The translations under genes were made by a program, and so were the position numbers. From Lineus longissimus (taxonomy: Eukaryota; Nemertea; Pilidiophora; Heteronemertea; Lineidae), in NCBI RefSeq assembly GCF_910592395.1, contig NC_088316.1:3038001-3102000 (forward strand): a DNA stretch of 64,000 nucleotides, written 5' to 3'. The notes beneath the pieces are model-generated. The model worked only from the letters and a program-made list of their open reading frames with translations. It made no database searches and was not told the origin of the DNA. Of this stretch, positions 1 to 11,313 are shown one piece after another. Position 1 is the stretch's first letter. Every line of letters starts with the position of its first letter.

Positions 1-242
1 CCGATATCTTTCGGTTTCACCCTTCTACTTCTTCCTTCATTCCCTTGTTGTCCTCGTTCCAAGCTTGGTAAGTCCCATTTACTGAACGTGTGGATCGATA
101 TTTTGTAGTGGTTCGCGTATTCCGTCATGCTGGCCACCGTTCCATTCAAAAGGGCTGTCTGAAAGTCCTCTAGGTACCGAATTTTCTCCGTGACGGAATA
201 ACTCCTTCTTCGCTTCGGAAGAGGTTCATCTGCGTTGTCCAT
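1..242 (-). CDS. pogo-like transposase, N-terminal fragment (partial)
   Basis: Reading leftward from the ATG at 242-240, this encodes the basic N-terminus and the first helix-turn-helix (CENP-B/psq type) of a pogo-family transposase, nearly identical to the N-termini of the transposases at 39431 and 47260. Only the DNA-binding region is in the window. The catalytic DDE domain would lie to the left. Confidence 0.8.
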   Translation of the reverse strand, partial: MDNADEPLPKRRRSYSVTEKIRYLEDFQTALLNGTVASMTEYANHYKISIHTFSKWDLPSLERGQQGNEGRSRRVKPKDI

Positions 243-745
243 GATGTCGGTATATGGCAGAAAAAGAGGCCAAGACTGGTTTATAAACTCACCGGGTTAT
301 GAAACATAGGCCTACTTAATTCAAAAGATGAAATCGATGTATCTGACACTTCTATTCCATGCATAATTTTATGTTGCCTTTTTGGAGTCTGACAAGTACA
401 AACAAGGTTATAAATTCATTAGATTGATTGAATTGCCCTCTGAAAATAAAACCTCATTCACACTTCCCAAATTTCCTTTCATTCATTTTTTTCAGAAACA
501 CCCGTTGAATTCCAGTAATTGGCGTCAGTTTTCCCAGAAATCATTTGAGGCAAGTTTACATCCTAGTTGGAAATCTACAAGTAGTCATGTAATGTTTAAT
601 GCCCATGTCCGCACGGCGCTCCAGACCTCTGATTGGCCATACATGCTATATACACACAATAGCTATAAATTACCATGATCTAGTTAGTACAGGAAGGGGT
701 ATGGCCTGAATTTATGGAACCCACCATAAAAAGGCGAAACTAGAG
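1..745 (-). mobile_element. pogo/Tigger-like DNA transposon, right part (copy 1, cut by window edge)
   Basis: This is the 5' end of a transposon whose complete relatives lie at 37419-39934 and 45236-47763. It holds the first 80 codons of the transposase on the minus strand, about 475 bases of leader, and the right terminal inverted repeat at 717-745. That repeat reads inward as CTCTAGTTTCGCCTTTTTAT followed by nine more bases. The element is followed by TA at 746-747, the target dinucleotide duplicated by pogo/Tc1-mariner elements. It lies in intron 2 of a lectin gene whose exons 3 and 4 follow. The rest is outside the window. Confidence 0.85.
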
Positions 746-1182
746 TATATACATGTAAAACTAACATAAGTTATACATTGAAACTGATTAAGCAGCGATA
801 TAGTACGCATTGTGACAACATTCTGGATATACTTAGTTGAAGCATCTCACACAATCACCGTAAGTTCGAAACGATTCTTGAAGAGAGTAGCCGCTCTAAT
901 TTTAGAGTGGCATCTCACATTCAAATGGGGCAAAATGTTCGGCGGTGCTGTGTGGAGATTGGCATGCCTACTACAGAAAGATCATTAAAACTTTCTAAAA
1001 TTCAGGTATTTTTTGATAAGGTGAGACACATATGAATATTTTAGGCATTAGTTGAGAAACACAAGGTGTTGAAAATAGCCCTTTAAAGCGCCCCCAAAAA
1101 TGACGTTCTCCCTTCGGGTGTATGGTCTTATGATGTACATCATGTATATACATGTACATCATAGATTCAAAATGTCTTTCAG

Positions 1183-1871
1183 CATTCCGGTTGACACATT
1201 TCGATGTCATAGTGACCGATGTAGCGCCTCCCCCTGCGGTCATTAATGATGTCACTCTCTGCTATCACCACGGTAGCACAACAATCCCTGCGAATATTGG
1301 GTTCTTCAGGAAATGCAGAAAACCCATCGCTGGGAATCATCTCACCATCAGCAAGAAGGTCCCGTCCACGGAACACCTTACGCTGTGTGAGGTTCGAGTG
1401 TTCGGGCTTGTAAAACAAAGCCAAACTGGTAAGTAGTGCCACGATTTAATAGAGACTAAGAATGTGCACAACGACACATCTAACCTCCCTTGCGCATGAC
1501 CGGAACTATTTATTGACGTCGTTCCGCTGCTTTGAAGAATGCAACACATCATCAAGTTCTGTGATTGGCTAACAATTGGGGAAAGTGGCGAATGCCAGAG
1601 TCATTTCATATCGGTGACGGCTATTCATTGATGATGACATGCAACATTATCTCCCTTACAATTTCCAGTCGATGGCAACAAGTTGACAAAGAAAATCCAT
1701 GTCCGGAGCCTGCTCGGGTGCTCAGTTCGGTGCTTGGAGATCGCTTCGCCATGTATAGAGTACGATTACAACGAGGGGACAAGACTTTGTCGATTTGAAG
1801 CGCCCAAGGACGGGCAGATTTTTTGTTCTGCGTCAAAGTTTGAGGAATACCATTGGAATTTGAAACCTTAG
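1183..1871 (+). CDS. F-type lectin/PAN secreted protein, exons 3-4 (gene copy 1, partial)
   Basis: Two coding exons of the tandem lectin family: E3 1183-1428 (after CTTTCAG, ending at CTG|GTAAGT) and E4 1669-1871 (after TTTCCAG, ending in TAG). Both junctions are phase 1 and join without a stop. E3 is the C-terminal half of an F-type lectin domain, ending in the family-typical LCEVRVFG strand. E4 is a 67-residue PAN/apple-like module with five cysteines and a C-x3-C-x6-C pattern followed by EYDYNEG. Exons 1 and 2 should lie left of the window, beyond the transposon at 1-745. This copy is almost identical to those at 40372-41060 and 48203-48891, so it belongs to the same duplicated unit. Ligand and function in this animal are unknown; recognition of microbial or self glycans is inferred from the domain families. 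Confidence 0.7.
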
Positions 1872-2227
1872 GCAGTCGATCAGTGAATATTTGATATTCT
1901 TTTACTTCACCATTATTATCTCCGAGCAATGCTCTGCTGTGATTGGTGCCGAAGCATCATTTAGGTTTTCGATTTGTCAATATAATATGACGTCATAAAA
2001 GTACCGTGACTGTTGTAACTGTTTGGTTGATAAGTTTAGGGGAAAGTCTGATTACAGTAACGTTGTCTTTTAAATTGACTCTTTAATCCGGTGAACCTTT
2101 CAAGCAGTAGTTTTCAGATGAGCTCCAATGTCAACGACTCAACCTGAAAATTTCAGACCGTCCTCATTACACCCGAGTAGGCCTACTTGGCAAGTTCGAC
2201 AAAAACACTTGCCTAAAGTCACACGCA

Positions 2228-2302
2228 CGCCGACTATGGGAATCAAAGCAGGGACCACACGACCGCTCCTTCAGAGTCCGAGCCACTAGTCCAAAGCGGC
2301 GA
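2228..2302 (-). repeat. tRNA-derived SINE-like head (degenerate)
   Basis: Read on the minus strand, it has an A-box-like GTGGCTCGGACTC and a damaged B-box about 35 bases later, the spacing of a pol III promoter. It is the same element as at 22931, 27643, 41418, 49248 and 58314. The B-box in this copy reads GCTTTGATTCCC instead of GGTTCGATTCCC, so it is probably inactive. Confidence 0.4.
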
Positions 2303-3408
2303 TATCACGAATAAGTTAGAAGCATATTCGCCGGGATAGAAAAGTTCTCGATGACACTAGTATCTCATCGCCAACTTTTGAGTGTATAGCCACACAATAT
2401 AGAAGTGAACTACTAATGGACCAATTGCAAAGTGTTGATTATCTTTAAATGGATAAAACGTAGTTAATGGAATGAATGCTTTTGTCTAACGGTGCGGTAC
2501 ATTTCACTATATCTTCTACTTGTTACGCCATTGACAGATCGAAAGTAATTACCGCAGCCACAGACAATATAGATTTATTTTATTTCAATCTTTATTGTAA
2601 TTAACAGTGCATGAAATGTCAATTTCTCTTGCACATTTTTACTGATAAGGCGATCTCGTTAATGGACAAGTTGAAGCTAATTCTTCTACTTCCTGTCTTG
2701 GTTCACAATTTATATTTACCAGGACCTTGTAATGAGCGTGTGCATTGTCATTAGTGTGACTCTGAATCACGGTTTTTTACTATCAGGTAAGGTTTGCCCC
2801 TCAGTGCAGTGGGTAGAATATATAGCGTCATAGTATCCGAAAGGTGGCCTGGCGATATTCTTCTACACTGGGACTCTCTTTTGATTAAAAGGTTTTGCCC
2901 CTTGGGTAGAATATGTCGCCCCGTGGTACCGCAAGCTGTCAGGCAAGATTTACCCCTGCGGTAGAATAATGTTGCCTTGGTCTTTACATCACGCCTTCCG
3001 GTAATAACCAACGATCTTGGAAACGCCGTAGTTCTATCCAACCAAGGAAGTTAAATAGTACCTCAATGATCAAACATGCGGCGAGATCCTTCTGCAATGT
3101 TCCCCTGTCAGGTGAGATCTTCCCTTGGAGGATAATATGTCGCCCCGAAGTTCATCACCTTATGTTCGGAATAAACGCATTCAACACGGACAATTTTGTT
3201 TCTGATCTGTCACGCATCAAATCTTCGTTCTATATCGGTCCACGGGATAAAAACGTGATGAAGATGAGCAGCGGGCAATCAATGTTTGCCCTCGAGTAAG
3301 ATCTGATTAGGCTTGTTATTGAGTTACAACTGGTGGCAATGTTGACCAAAGATGGCCATATCGTATGTGAGCCCAAAGACGTCCAAAAAACACTACACAC
3401 AGAACCCA
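2303..3408 (+). other. Unit flank between gene copies 1 and 2, with degenerate ~48-bp repeats
   Basis: Conserved downstream flank of the lectin unit, collinear with 41493-42602 and 49323-50432. The part at 2780-3160 contains three or four degenerate copies of a motif built around GGTAGAATATGTCGCCCCGT preceded by TGTCAGGTAAGATTTACCCC. Short open frames here change length between copies, so I see no gene. Confidence 0.5.
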
Positions 3409-3476
3409 TCCAGAAGTATTAAGGTAGCAGGAAGGGTTGGGCGTTTGTGGTTTCTGAGTCTGAGGGGGTTGGTGTC

Positions 3477-3538
3477 TGTTGACTGTGCTTTAAGAGAGAC
3501 TAGGCATGGCGCCAGTCTCTCTTAAAGCACAGTCAACA
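3477..3538. repeat. Perfect 25-bp hairpin of element copy A
   Basis: Arms 3477-3501 and 3514-3538 are exact reverse complements with a 12-base loop, AGGCATGGCGCC. The right arm overlaps the start of the open frame beginning ATG at 3506. It would form a strong stem in single-stranded DNA or RNA. Confidence 0.85.
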
Positions 3539-3700
3539 GGCATTTGGTCTCAGTATTTGGGTTTTGATTGCCATGACTGTACCCCTGTAAAAGTCAGAGG
3601 AGGAGAAGTTTGGAATGATGAAAGCATTGAAGAAGAAGAAATGTTATTATTGAGGAAAGCAAAATTTATTATGAGACGAGAAGGCAGTGTCCTGACTTGA
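3506..3700 (+). CDS. Hypothetical 64-aa exon-like frame in element copy A
   Basis: The frame starts MAPVSLKAQS and runs 64 residues with an acidic middle and basic end. No family is recognised. Its first 58 bases recur at 3859-3915, where they are followed directly by GTAAGTAC, a near-perfect splice donor, instead of by the rest of the frame. The 3506 version therefore looks like an already spliced exon 1 + exon 2, the 3859 version like unspliced genomic DNA. The identical frame at 13875-14069 belongs to the second element copy, so its conservation says nothing about selection. Confidence 0.3.
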   Translation: MAPVSLKAQSTGIWSQYLGFDCHDCTPVKVRGGEVWNDESIEEEEMLLLRKAKFIMRREGSVLT

Positions 3701-6077
3701 TTATTTAAAAAAAATGGCAGTCTGAACACATTAAAAGGTGGAACATGGCATTTTATCGACTTTGAAGTGTTCCGCAGTTAAAGGGAGACTATAGGCAGCA
3801 GCTAGGTAGGCAAGATAAAGTCATACAAATTTGCCAATAGGGGTCAGTCATATCTCTAGGCATGGCGCCAGTCTCTCTTAAAGCACAGTCAAGAGGCATT
3901 TGGTCTTAGTATTTGGGTAAGTACAGAATCAAGGCAGCTCAGAGAGCAATGATTGAACGATGCTGTGGACAAGTCCAAGGATACTGCATCAGTCACGACC
4001 AACTTCTCATCAGAAAGCGTCACCACCAGCATATTCAATGTTCAGTTCCAACCTGTACCAGTCCAATGCACGCCTGTTATGGTCAGCAGTGGTCAGCTTA
4101 GCGCGATATGGAACATTCTTCCGAAACTCAAGCGAGGGAAGTCTGCTCATTAGCCTATCTCGCGCACTGCTCCTTCTTGTCAAACATCGTAGTGAAATCG
4201 TGGTACAGTGGGGCGTCCTCGAGGATTGCAGCTGGTCGGACAGACGTGAGGTGGAATGTGGGCGGCTGCACTTCTTCGTTGATGTGCGATGGCAGATAGC
4301 ACAGTTGTTGCGTTGCATGACAGCTGAAAGTGAATGTGATATCATAGAACTGAGGCGTTTGCAATGAGACTATAGGTGAAATGGGCCATCTTCCAGTGAC
4401 TAATATACAGAGTAAGGGCACTGGGTGTTGTTAGATTTAGCATTGAATGTATTCCTCGTACAAGCGTGAATAGTGTGGACATACAGTGAGAGGTGAGAGA
4501 CCCCTATTGACTACTTCTTGTAACTTTATCTTGGATATTATATTAGTATTGAACTTCTCGCCATGGAATATGAAGAAATTGAAGTTGTAGGCATGGAATA
4601 TGAAAAATGATTCAACGGTGAAAGACATTATTCCATGAGGCTTTGCCGTGATCGCAAAGGACGCGACGCGATTGGTTCACATGCTAATGAGGTATGATAA
4701 TGATAATTACCTCTATAATGCTACTTGGATAGCGACTGTGTTGTTGATTGCAACAGTGGTCTATGTCAATGTGTGCCTGTAATGTCAATGAAGTATGATG
4801 AGGTGATGACGATAGTGCAATTATTAAATATTGGCAAGAGATCACACTACAACATAGGTCTTGTTTTTGACAGATGACTGTGCGACATTCCCATTGGGTC
4901 TTGTTAGAGTCAGCGCTGCATGTATTCCTTGTACAAGCTTGAATAGTTGTGACGACTTTTGGGAGACGGGGGAAACACAAGTGAAATAGACCAAAACAAG
5001 TGATTTTGGGGCTTTGGTTTAGACGCATGCCCCACATGCGCCATGCGGGATTATACGGTTCATGTGAACTTGTTGACATCTACAAGACTACAATGATCTA
5101 GTGCTGTTATTGGTCATGGTACATGGTAGGCCTAATCATCATGGCTATATGTTTCAGGAAAAGCTCGGAGTAAAATGAACTGCCGATGAATAATGATGTT
5201 GTTCATGTTTACCATGTTTACCATGTTTACTAGTACATAGCCATAGGGTATGCACTGGCCAGTGCACTTTCTGCACGTCGTCATGGTCATGTACGTGATA
5301 CCTTGCATATTTTGTTTTTTGAATGCGCATGCTTTTTGGGCAAAATCACTTGTACCAACACTAATGAATAATGTCTTCTTATCCCTATGACTCCATACAC
5401 AGTGAGGGCATTGTCCCATTCCCATCAAATGGTAACTTATTGTACCGTATTAGGGTGGAAGTTGGGGAGCAGATACCTACCGTTGCACACCTGTCATAAT
5501 CAGCAGTGATGAGCTTAGCGCGATATGGAACATTCTTCAGAAACTCAAGCGAGGGAAGTCTGCTCATTAGCATATCTCGCGCACTGCTCCTTCTTGTCAA
5601 ACATCATAGTGAAATCGTAATGGAAAACGTCTGGCTTTGCGCCAGACGTTGAGACTAATAAGCGAAGAACTAATAGGTAAAGAACTTCTACTTGCGCGAG
5701 ACTGCTCTGATAAAATTATCATTGCAGAGACTACGGTGACGTACACTTATATTTTTTACAATCAAAAATGCCCTCAAAAGACGACTTGGAATGATTATTT
5801 TATTGATATTTCCTACTATATACCTTCCAATTATCACTTTATACAAATAGATCGGCGTTAGGTCGCATGCTTTTCTTTCCTGGTGACACTATAAAGCAAA
5901 ATAGTTGCAACCCCGTAAATGCGCTATAAGTCCAATAATAAGTGACGGTGACCCGTTATAAATGTTTCGCCAGCTTCGCTTTTTTGCCGCTACGCGGCGC
6001 GTTGGGCCCTTGCGTCCAGACTATTAACCCTTTAGGAAAGATATCTTTGGCGGGCATCACGTTATGTTATGATTGTC

Positions 6078-6609
6078 AGAACCAACTCAGAGGAAGCTCA
6101 CTTGACAGGTCAGTTTATGGTTTATCAAATTTTGAAGAAAAATTCATTTTGAAAATTTGAAAAAAGATGTACCGGTAGCAGGGTCGGGCGCCATTGTTCC
6201 TCTGAATGGGCCTAAAATACACCTGATATACGTTGGGGAGTTGGGATATGATACTGATAAGAGAAACTTAAGTCAAATTTCTTCGCGGCACGCGCTCTCA
6301 TTTCCCGATTTCGTTGAAATAGTTTGATTCTCGAAATATTGATGGGAAAGAGCCTCTATCGCGTGGTGTGATGAGACGAGAGGCGCCTATAGAGCGTGGT
6401 GCGGGCACGTGTCCGCTACTTGAAGGCCTTTAGCATATGGCGTGTTGCATTTGCGGTATTCCCGGGGGCTTATTGCGTGGATTTTGGCGAGATAAGGGGG
6501 TCTATTCGCTACGCGGAGGTCACGCTCTGTCCTCCGAAGAAACGCCCCCTATCACGCTTTTTTGGTACAAGGATGCTCTGCAGATGTCATGGGGAGTGAC
6601 CCACCCGGG
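6078..6609. mobile_element. hAT-like non-autonomous element, right-hand remnant
   Basis: This matches the right half of the complete elements at 23069-24135 and 27781-28843, ending in the same terminal repeat (GGGAGTGACCCACCCGGG) followed by CTGGTATC at 6610-6617, the 8-base target. The left half is missing and is replaced by lectin-unit flank. Short open frames inside vary in length from copy to copy and are not genes. Confidence 0.6.
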
Positions 6610-6617
6610 CTGGTATC

Positions 6618-7658
6618 TTACCTCCAAGTTTTGAGTGTAGCCAGACTACCTGTAGAGGATCAATTGCAAAGTGTTGATTATCTATAAATTAATAAACGTC
6701 GTTAACAATAAAGAATAAATGCTTTTGTGTACCGATACGGTACATTTTCCTATATCTTCTACTTGTTTCACTATTGACAATCGAATGTAATCACCGCAGC
6801 CAGAAACAATATAGATTTGTTTTTATATTTCAATCTTTATTGTCTGCTGAAGCCAACAATTAACAATGCCTGAAATGTCAATTTCTCTTGCACATTTGAC
6901 TGAGAAGGCGATCTCATGAATGAACCATTTGAAGCTTCCTTTAATTACAGTCCTGTCTTGGTGCAGGATTTATATTTACCAGGACCTAGTAATAAGCGTG
7001 CATATGTCGCCCCATGGTACAACGCTACAACCGTGAGCTTTGGGTAAGATTTACCCCTGGGGTAGAATATGTAAATTGCCCCGGTCTTTAAATCACGTGT
7101 GTCTGTAATAACCAACGACGTTGGAAATACCGTAGTTCTATATCCAACCAAGGAAGTAAAATTGTACCTCAGTGATCCAACATGCGGGGAGATCCTTCTA
7201 CAGTGTTCCCCTGTCAGGTGAGATCTTCCCTTGGTGGTAAAATATGGCGCCCCGTAGTTAATCACCTTCAGTTCGGAATAAACGCATTCAACACGGCCAA
7301 GGTTCTGCTGATCTGTCACGCATCAAATCTAAGTTTTATCTCGGTCCCAGGGATAAAGATGTGATGAGGATGAGGAGCGAGGAATCAATGTTTGCCCTTC
7401 AATTAAATCTGATTATAGGCTTGTTATTCAGTTACCCTTAAGGAAAGAGAGCTTTGGCGGGCAAGACGTTATGCTATCATTGAGTTAGATCTGCATTATT
7501 TATGGCTCGATTGCGAGTCACGTGATCCTAGTTCCACCAAGTACAAGTAGCTAAGTGATCTGCAGAGCAGCATTGATTACACCAGTCTCGAAGACTCGAA
7601 GATTTTTTTAATGTGTAGATCCAGATATATGGTTGACTAACAACGCACCGCAGATCAG
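6618..7658 (+). other. Unit flank upstream of gene copy 2
   Basis: Conserved spacer. It contains AATAAAGAATAAA at 6710-6722, a possible polyadenylation signal of the preceding unit, then the degenerate ~48-bp repeats at about 6960-7270. Just before exon 1 is a T-rich tract ending in TGTAG at about 7613-7617, which looks like a 3' splice site, so exon 1 probably begins in the 5' UTR after an unseen non-coding exon. A two-codon upstream frame, ATGGTTGACTAA, precedes the start codon. Confidence 0.45.
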
Positions 7659-9407
7659 ATGAGTGACGAGTTACCTCGTGTAAAGTTTGAACAATTCATT
7701 TCAGATATGAGTGTTTTCCTGGAGAGAGTTTCCTGCGTTCTCTTTTTAGGACTTCTGTTAGGATCGTACCTGCCCCAGGTTACATCAACGAAGTATACAC
7801 TCGATATGGCCACATCTTTGAAAGGTAAGTACAACACGAAGCAGCCAAGCGTAAGGAAGTAATCACAAGGCAACGAGAGGCAATTAACGGGCACAACATG
7901 TATCAATAAAAGCAACACTTAGGATCAAGAAAAGCAAAGGTAATGTAAAAGTAAAGAAAAGGCAATATGCACGGCGATGTTTAATGCAGCTATCTTTTCA
8001 TCTATTTGATTGTTCATTTGGAAGACACGTGTATAAGAAATTGGCCTAACCTCGCCCTGAAGAAACCATCACGGATCTCCTCACTGTGGACGAGTGAACA
8101 CGTAGCGGGCCTGGCGAACGATGGCAATACGAATGGGAACCTCCAATTCTGCGCCTGCACAGCCGAATATCAGTACACGGACAACTGGTGGACTGTCGAT
8201 CTTGGCGCCACCTACTGGGCGGTGGCGATAGAACTTTGGAACAGAGGAAATTACTGTAACTATAATATATTTGGCCATTTGTATATGAATACTAGTATAT
8301 ATATATTCATATTCATGTAAAACTAACATAAATAATACATTGGAAACTGATTAAGCGGCGATATAGTACGCATTGTGACAACAATTTGGATATACTTAGT
8401 TGAAGCATCTCACACAATCACCGTCAGTTCGAAACGATTCTTGAAGAGAGTAGCCGCTCTAATTTTAGAGTGGCATCTCACATTCAAATGGGGCAAAATG
8501 TTTGGCGCTGCAATGTGGAGATCGGCATGCCTACTACAGAAAGATCATTAAAACTTTCTATAATTCAGGTATTTTTTGATAAGGTGAGACACATATGAAT
8601 ATTTTAGGCATTAGCTTAGAAACACAAGGTGTTGAAAATAGCCCTTTAATAGCGCCTCCCAAAAATAACGTTCTCCCTTCGGGTGTATGATCCCATGATG
8701 TACATCATGTATATACATGTACATAATAGATTCAAAATGTCTTTCAGCATACCGGTTCGCACAGTTCGATGTCATAGTGACCGATGAAGCGCCTCCCCCT
8801 GCGGTCATTAATGATGTCACTTTCTGCTATCACCACGGTAGCACACCAATCCCTGCGAATATTGGGTTCTTCAGGAAATGCAGAAAACCCATCGCTGGGA
8901 GGCATGTGACCATCAGCAAGAAGGTCCCGTCGACGGAACACCTTGCGCTGTGTGAGGTTCGAGTGTTCGGGTTTGAAACACAAAGCAAAGCTGGTGAGTA
9001 GTACCGCGATTTAATAGAGTCTAAGAATGTGCACAACGACACATCCAACCTCCCTGCACGCAACCTCCTTGCACATGAGCGGAACTATTTATCGACGTCG
9101 TCCCGCTGCTTTGAAGAATGCAACACCCTTCAAGTTCTATGATTGGCTAACAATTTAGGAAAGTGGCGAATGCCAGAGTCATTTCATATCGGTGACGGCT
9201 ATTCATTGATGACGTCATGCAATATTATTTCCCTTTGCAGTCAATGACAACAAGCTGACCATAGAAATCCATGTCCGGAGCCTGCTTGGGTGCTCGGTTC
9301 GTTGCTTGGAGATCGCTTCGCCATGTATAGAGTACGATTACAACGAGGGGACAGGACTTTGTCGATTTGAAGCGCCAATGAACGGGCAGTTCTGCGTCAG
9401 AGTTTGA
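7659..9407 (+). CDS. F-type lectin/PAN secreted protein (gene copy 2, damaged)
   Basis: Exons: E1 7659-7824, E2 8025-8255, E3 8748-8993, E4 9241-9407. E1 encodes a signal peptide; Met17 may be the better start because the hydrophobic core follows it closely. E2 and E3 form the F-type lectin domain, with WWTVDLG and LWNR in E2 and LCEVRVFG in E3. Three defects are visible. The E2 acceptor is GGAAG instead of GGCAG. The normal E2 donor is deleted, leaving T|GTAACT as the only phase-compatible donor. E4 has lost eight bases after CGGGCAG, which shifts the frame and truncates the PAN module before its last cysteine and C-terminal tail. Intron 1 is the short type (200 nt). This is probably a pseudogene or an altered product. 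Confidence 0.6.
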
Positions 9408-9985
9408 GGAATACCATTGGAATCCGAAACCGTAGGCAGTCGATCAGTCAATATCTAAGATTCTTTCTGGCACTTCACCATCATTATCTTCGAGCACTGC
9501 TCTGCTGTGATTGGTGCAGAAGCATTATTTGTGTCATTTGATTGGTCAATAGAATATGACATCATAAAAGTACTGTGACTGTTGTGACTGTTTGGTGTTA
9601 GTTTGGGGAAAAGGTCTGATTACAGTAGACGTTGTCATTCAACTTGACTTTGACCCCGGTGAACCTTCCAGTAGTTTTTAGATGAGCTGCACAGTCAGCG
9701 CTTAAACCTGAGAATTTCATGTTTCTTTCTGATCTGTCACGCATCAAATCTGCGTACCATCTCGGGCCCAGTGATAAAAACGTGATGAAGATGAGCAGCG
9801 GGCAATCAATGTTTGCCCTCGAGTTAGATCTGATTAGGCTTGTTATTGAGTTACAACTTGTCGCAATGTTGACCAAAGATGGCCATATCGTATGTGAGCC
9901 CACTGAAAGACGTCCAAAAAACTCTACACGCAGAACCCATCCACACTATTAACCCTTTAGATACGATATATTTGGCGGGCATCAC
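9408..9985 (+). other. Shortened unit flank downstream of gene copy 2
   Basis: It starts like the other downstream flanks, but at about 9717-9720 it jumps to the segment TTTCTTTCTGATCTGTCACGC, which lies more than 1 kb further on in other units. The SINE, polyadenylation region and 48-bp repeats are therefore deleted here. It ends at GCGGGCATCAC, where Polinton-like sequence begins. Confidence 0.5.
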
Positions 9986-10058
9986 AGTAATACAATGATG
10001 CAATCCAGGAATGGCAGAAGCCAGAATCCAGGGAAAACAATGCGTTTTGCCTTGAATC

Positions 10059-11197
10059 ATGCCTAAAGTTCAACCCCAGGAAACCATTGGTCAATGGTTT
10101 GCTACCACTGGTTGTGGGAGTTCAATAGACAACCATTTGAACCACAGTGATCATTTGATTAGGTCAATTTACAGGTTTCATGCTGACTATCAAATGTTAA
10201 AGATATTTAAAAGAACGATTAGAGCGATAAGAACGATTAAAGGACTAATTGAACCTGATCCAGCGGCACCCACTACATCAGCACCTATGGAAGGTAGTAG
10301 AAGTGTAACACAACCTCAGTTAGTAGCAAGTGAAACACAGACACTCATTGATGAGGTAAACATTACACCAAAACCCATAGATAGGTTGATAGACGCAACT
10401 GATGATGAAATCAAATCACTAGGTTTCACAGAATGTGCATTTAGGGAACTTAGAGGGTTAAGAAAGGCTGGTGATGATCTTGCTACAGTAAAAATGCAAA
10501 AGGACAGGCAGATTGAGGAACTAGAGAAAAAGCTTGAAAATCTACAAAGAGGCTATGAAAACTCGGTGGAAGAAGATGTTGGAGAAAGGACGAGTTGAGA
10601 AAGGAAATAGATGAACTAGAAGACAAACTGTATGAGGAAAAGGCAAAGGTCTGGAGGATAGACAATGATAGGGAGTCACAAACCTGCAGGATGAAACGCT
10701 TGATCACTGATGCTTTGAAGAAACCAGATTCAAGGATTCCACTTAAGGATAGAATAAGGTTGCTTTTTAAGATGCATGGTCTAACTATTAGTGCCATAGT
10801 AACAGCTGTAATTATGTTTTTCACAACTCTAGGTCTTAATATTAGTAGTGTTCTGAAAGCTGTCACTAAACCTACACCACCAGGACCTACACCACCAGGA
10901 CCTACACCACCAACACCGCCAAAACCAGAACCATCAATACCAGATAAAGTAAAAGAAGGACTCAAGAAGTTTGGTGAATGGTTGAAAGACCTGGCCAAGA
11001 AATCAGCAGCAGCTTTACCTGGAATAATCGGCTTTATTGTCTCATTCCTATTGAAATCAGTGGCTGCTGTTGTTGGTTTTCTGGCTGAATACATGATCAT
11101 AGCACTTATTATTATTGTTAGCTCAATAATCTATGGTTTAATGGGGGGAGTTAAAGCAGTAAAGTCGAGCCATGCTCTCAGGACAAAGTCGAGCTAA
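10059..11197 (+). pseudogene. Coiled-coil/membrane protein of Polinton-like fragment 1, frameshifted
   Basis: Two overlapping frames, 10059-10598 and 10595-11197, together look like one gene broken by a single-base loss near 10580-10590. A heptad-rich charged stretch (IEELEKKLENL and LEDKLYEEK) runs through the break and is continuous only if the frame is switched there. The first part starts at ATG 10059. The second part has a hydrophobic segment (about 10775-10850), a threonine-proline repeat (TPPGP units, about 10870-10920), an amphipathic lysine-rich helix and a long hydrophobic C-terminal region (about 11010-11140). A membrane-associated virion or entry-related role is possible but not shown. 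Its 3' end carries a duplicated gene-end motif. Confidence 0.5.
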
Positions 11198-11313
11198 GCT
11201 CTCAGGGCAAAGTCCAAGTCCAAGTCCGAGTCCTAGTCACTTAAATGGTACTAGTAAGAAGTAATATTGAATTTTACCAATAAATATTGAATTTTACATT
11301 AATAATAAATAGA

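Larger units (their letters stand above)
3414..6014. mobile_element. Unclassified hairpin-bearing element, copy A
   Basis: A 2.6-kb insertion. The same host flank without it is at 42598-42630. The five bases TCCAG occur on both sides (3409-3413 and 6015-6019), which defines the ends as AAGTATTAAGG and GGGCCCTTGCG. The ends are not inverted repeats. Inside are a long perfect hairpin (3477-3538), a direct repeat of about 60 bases (3504-3562 and 3858-3916), internal similarity between 4430-4490 and 4900-4950, and a perfect 10-bp inverted repeat AACGTCTGGC (5626-5635 and 5641-5650). Open frames are short and no transposase is recognised. It is probably non-autonomous. A longer relative is at 13783-17832. 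I cannot assign it to a superfamily. Confidence 0.6.

Noticed and set aside
382-678. 98-codon frame upstream of the pogo transposase (also 47400-47696)
   Set aside because: It lies on the opposite strand in the element's leader, and in the third element copy (39571-39870) a TAA interrupts it.
6396-6599. Open frame of 67-80 codons starting VRARVRYL, present in six spacers
   Set aside because: It lies inside the hAT-like element next to its terminal repeat, changes length and frame among copies (19576, 23916, 28629, 42984, 50814), and its recurrence is explained by unit duplication.
7182-7364. Repeated open frame containing NHLQFGINAFNT in most spacers
   Set aside because: It falls over the degenerate 48-bp repeats, frames differ between units, and there are no consistent splice signals, so I treat it as non-coding spacer.
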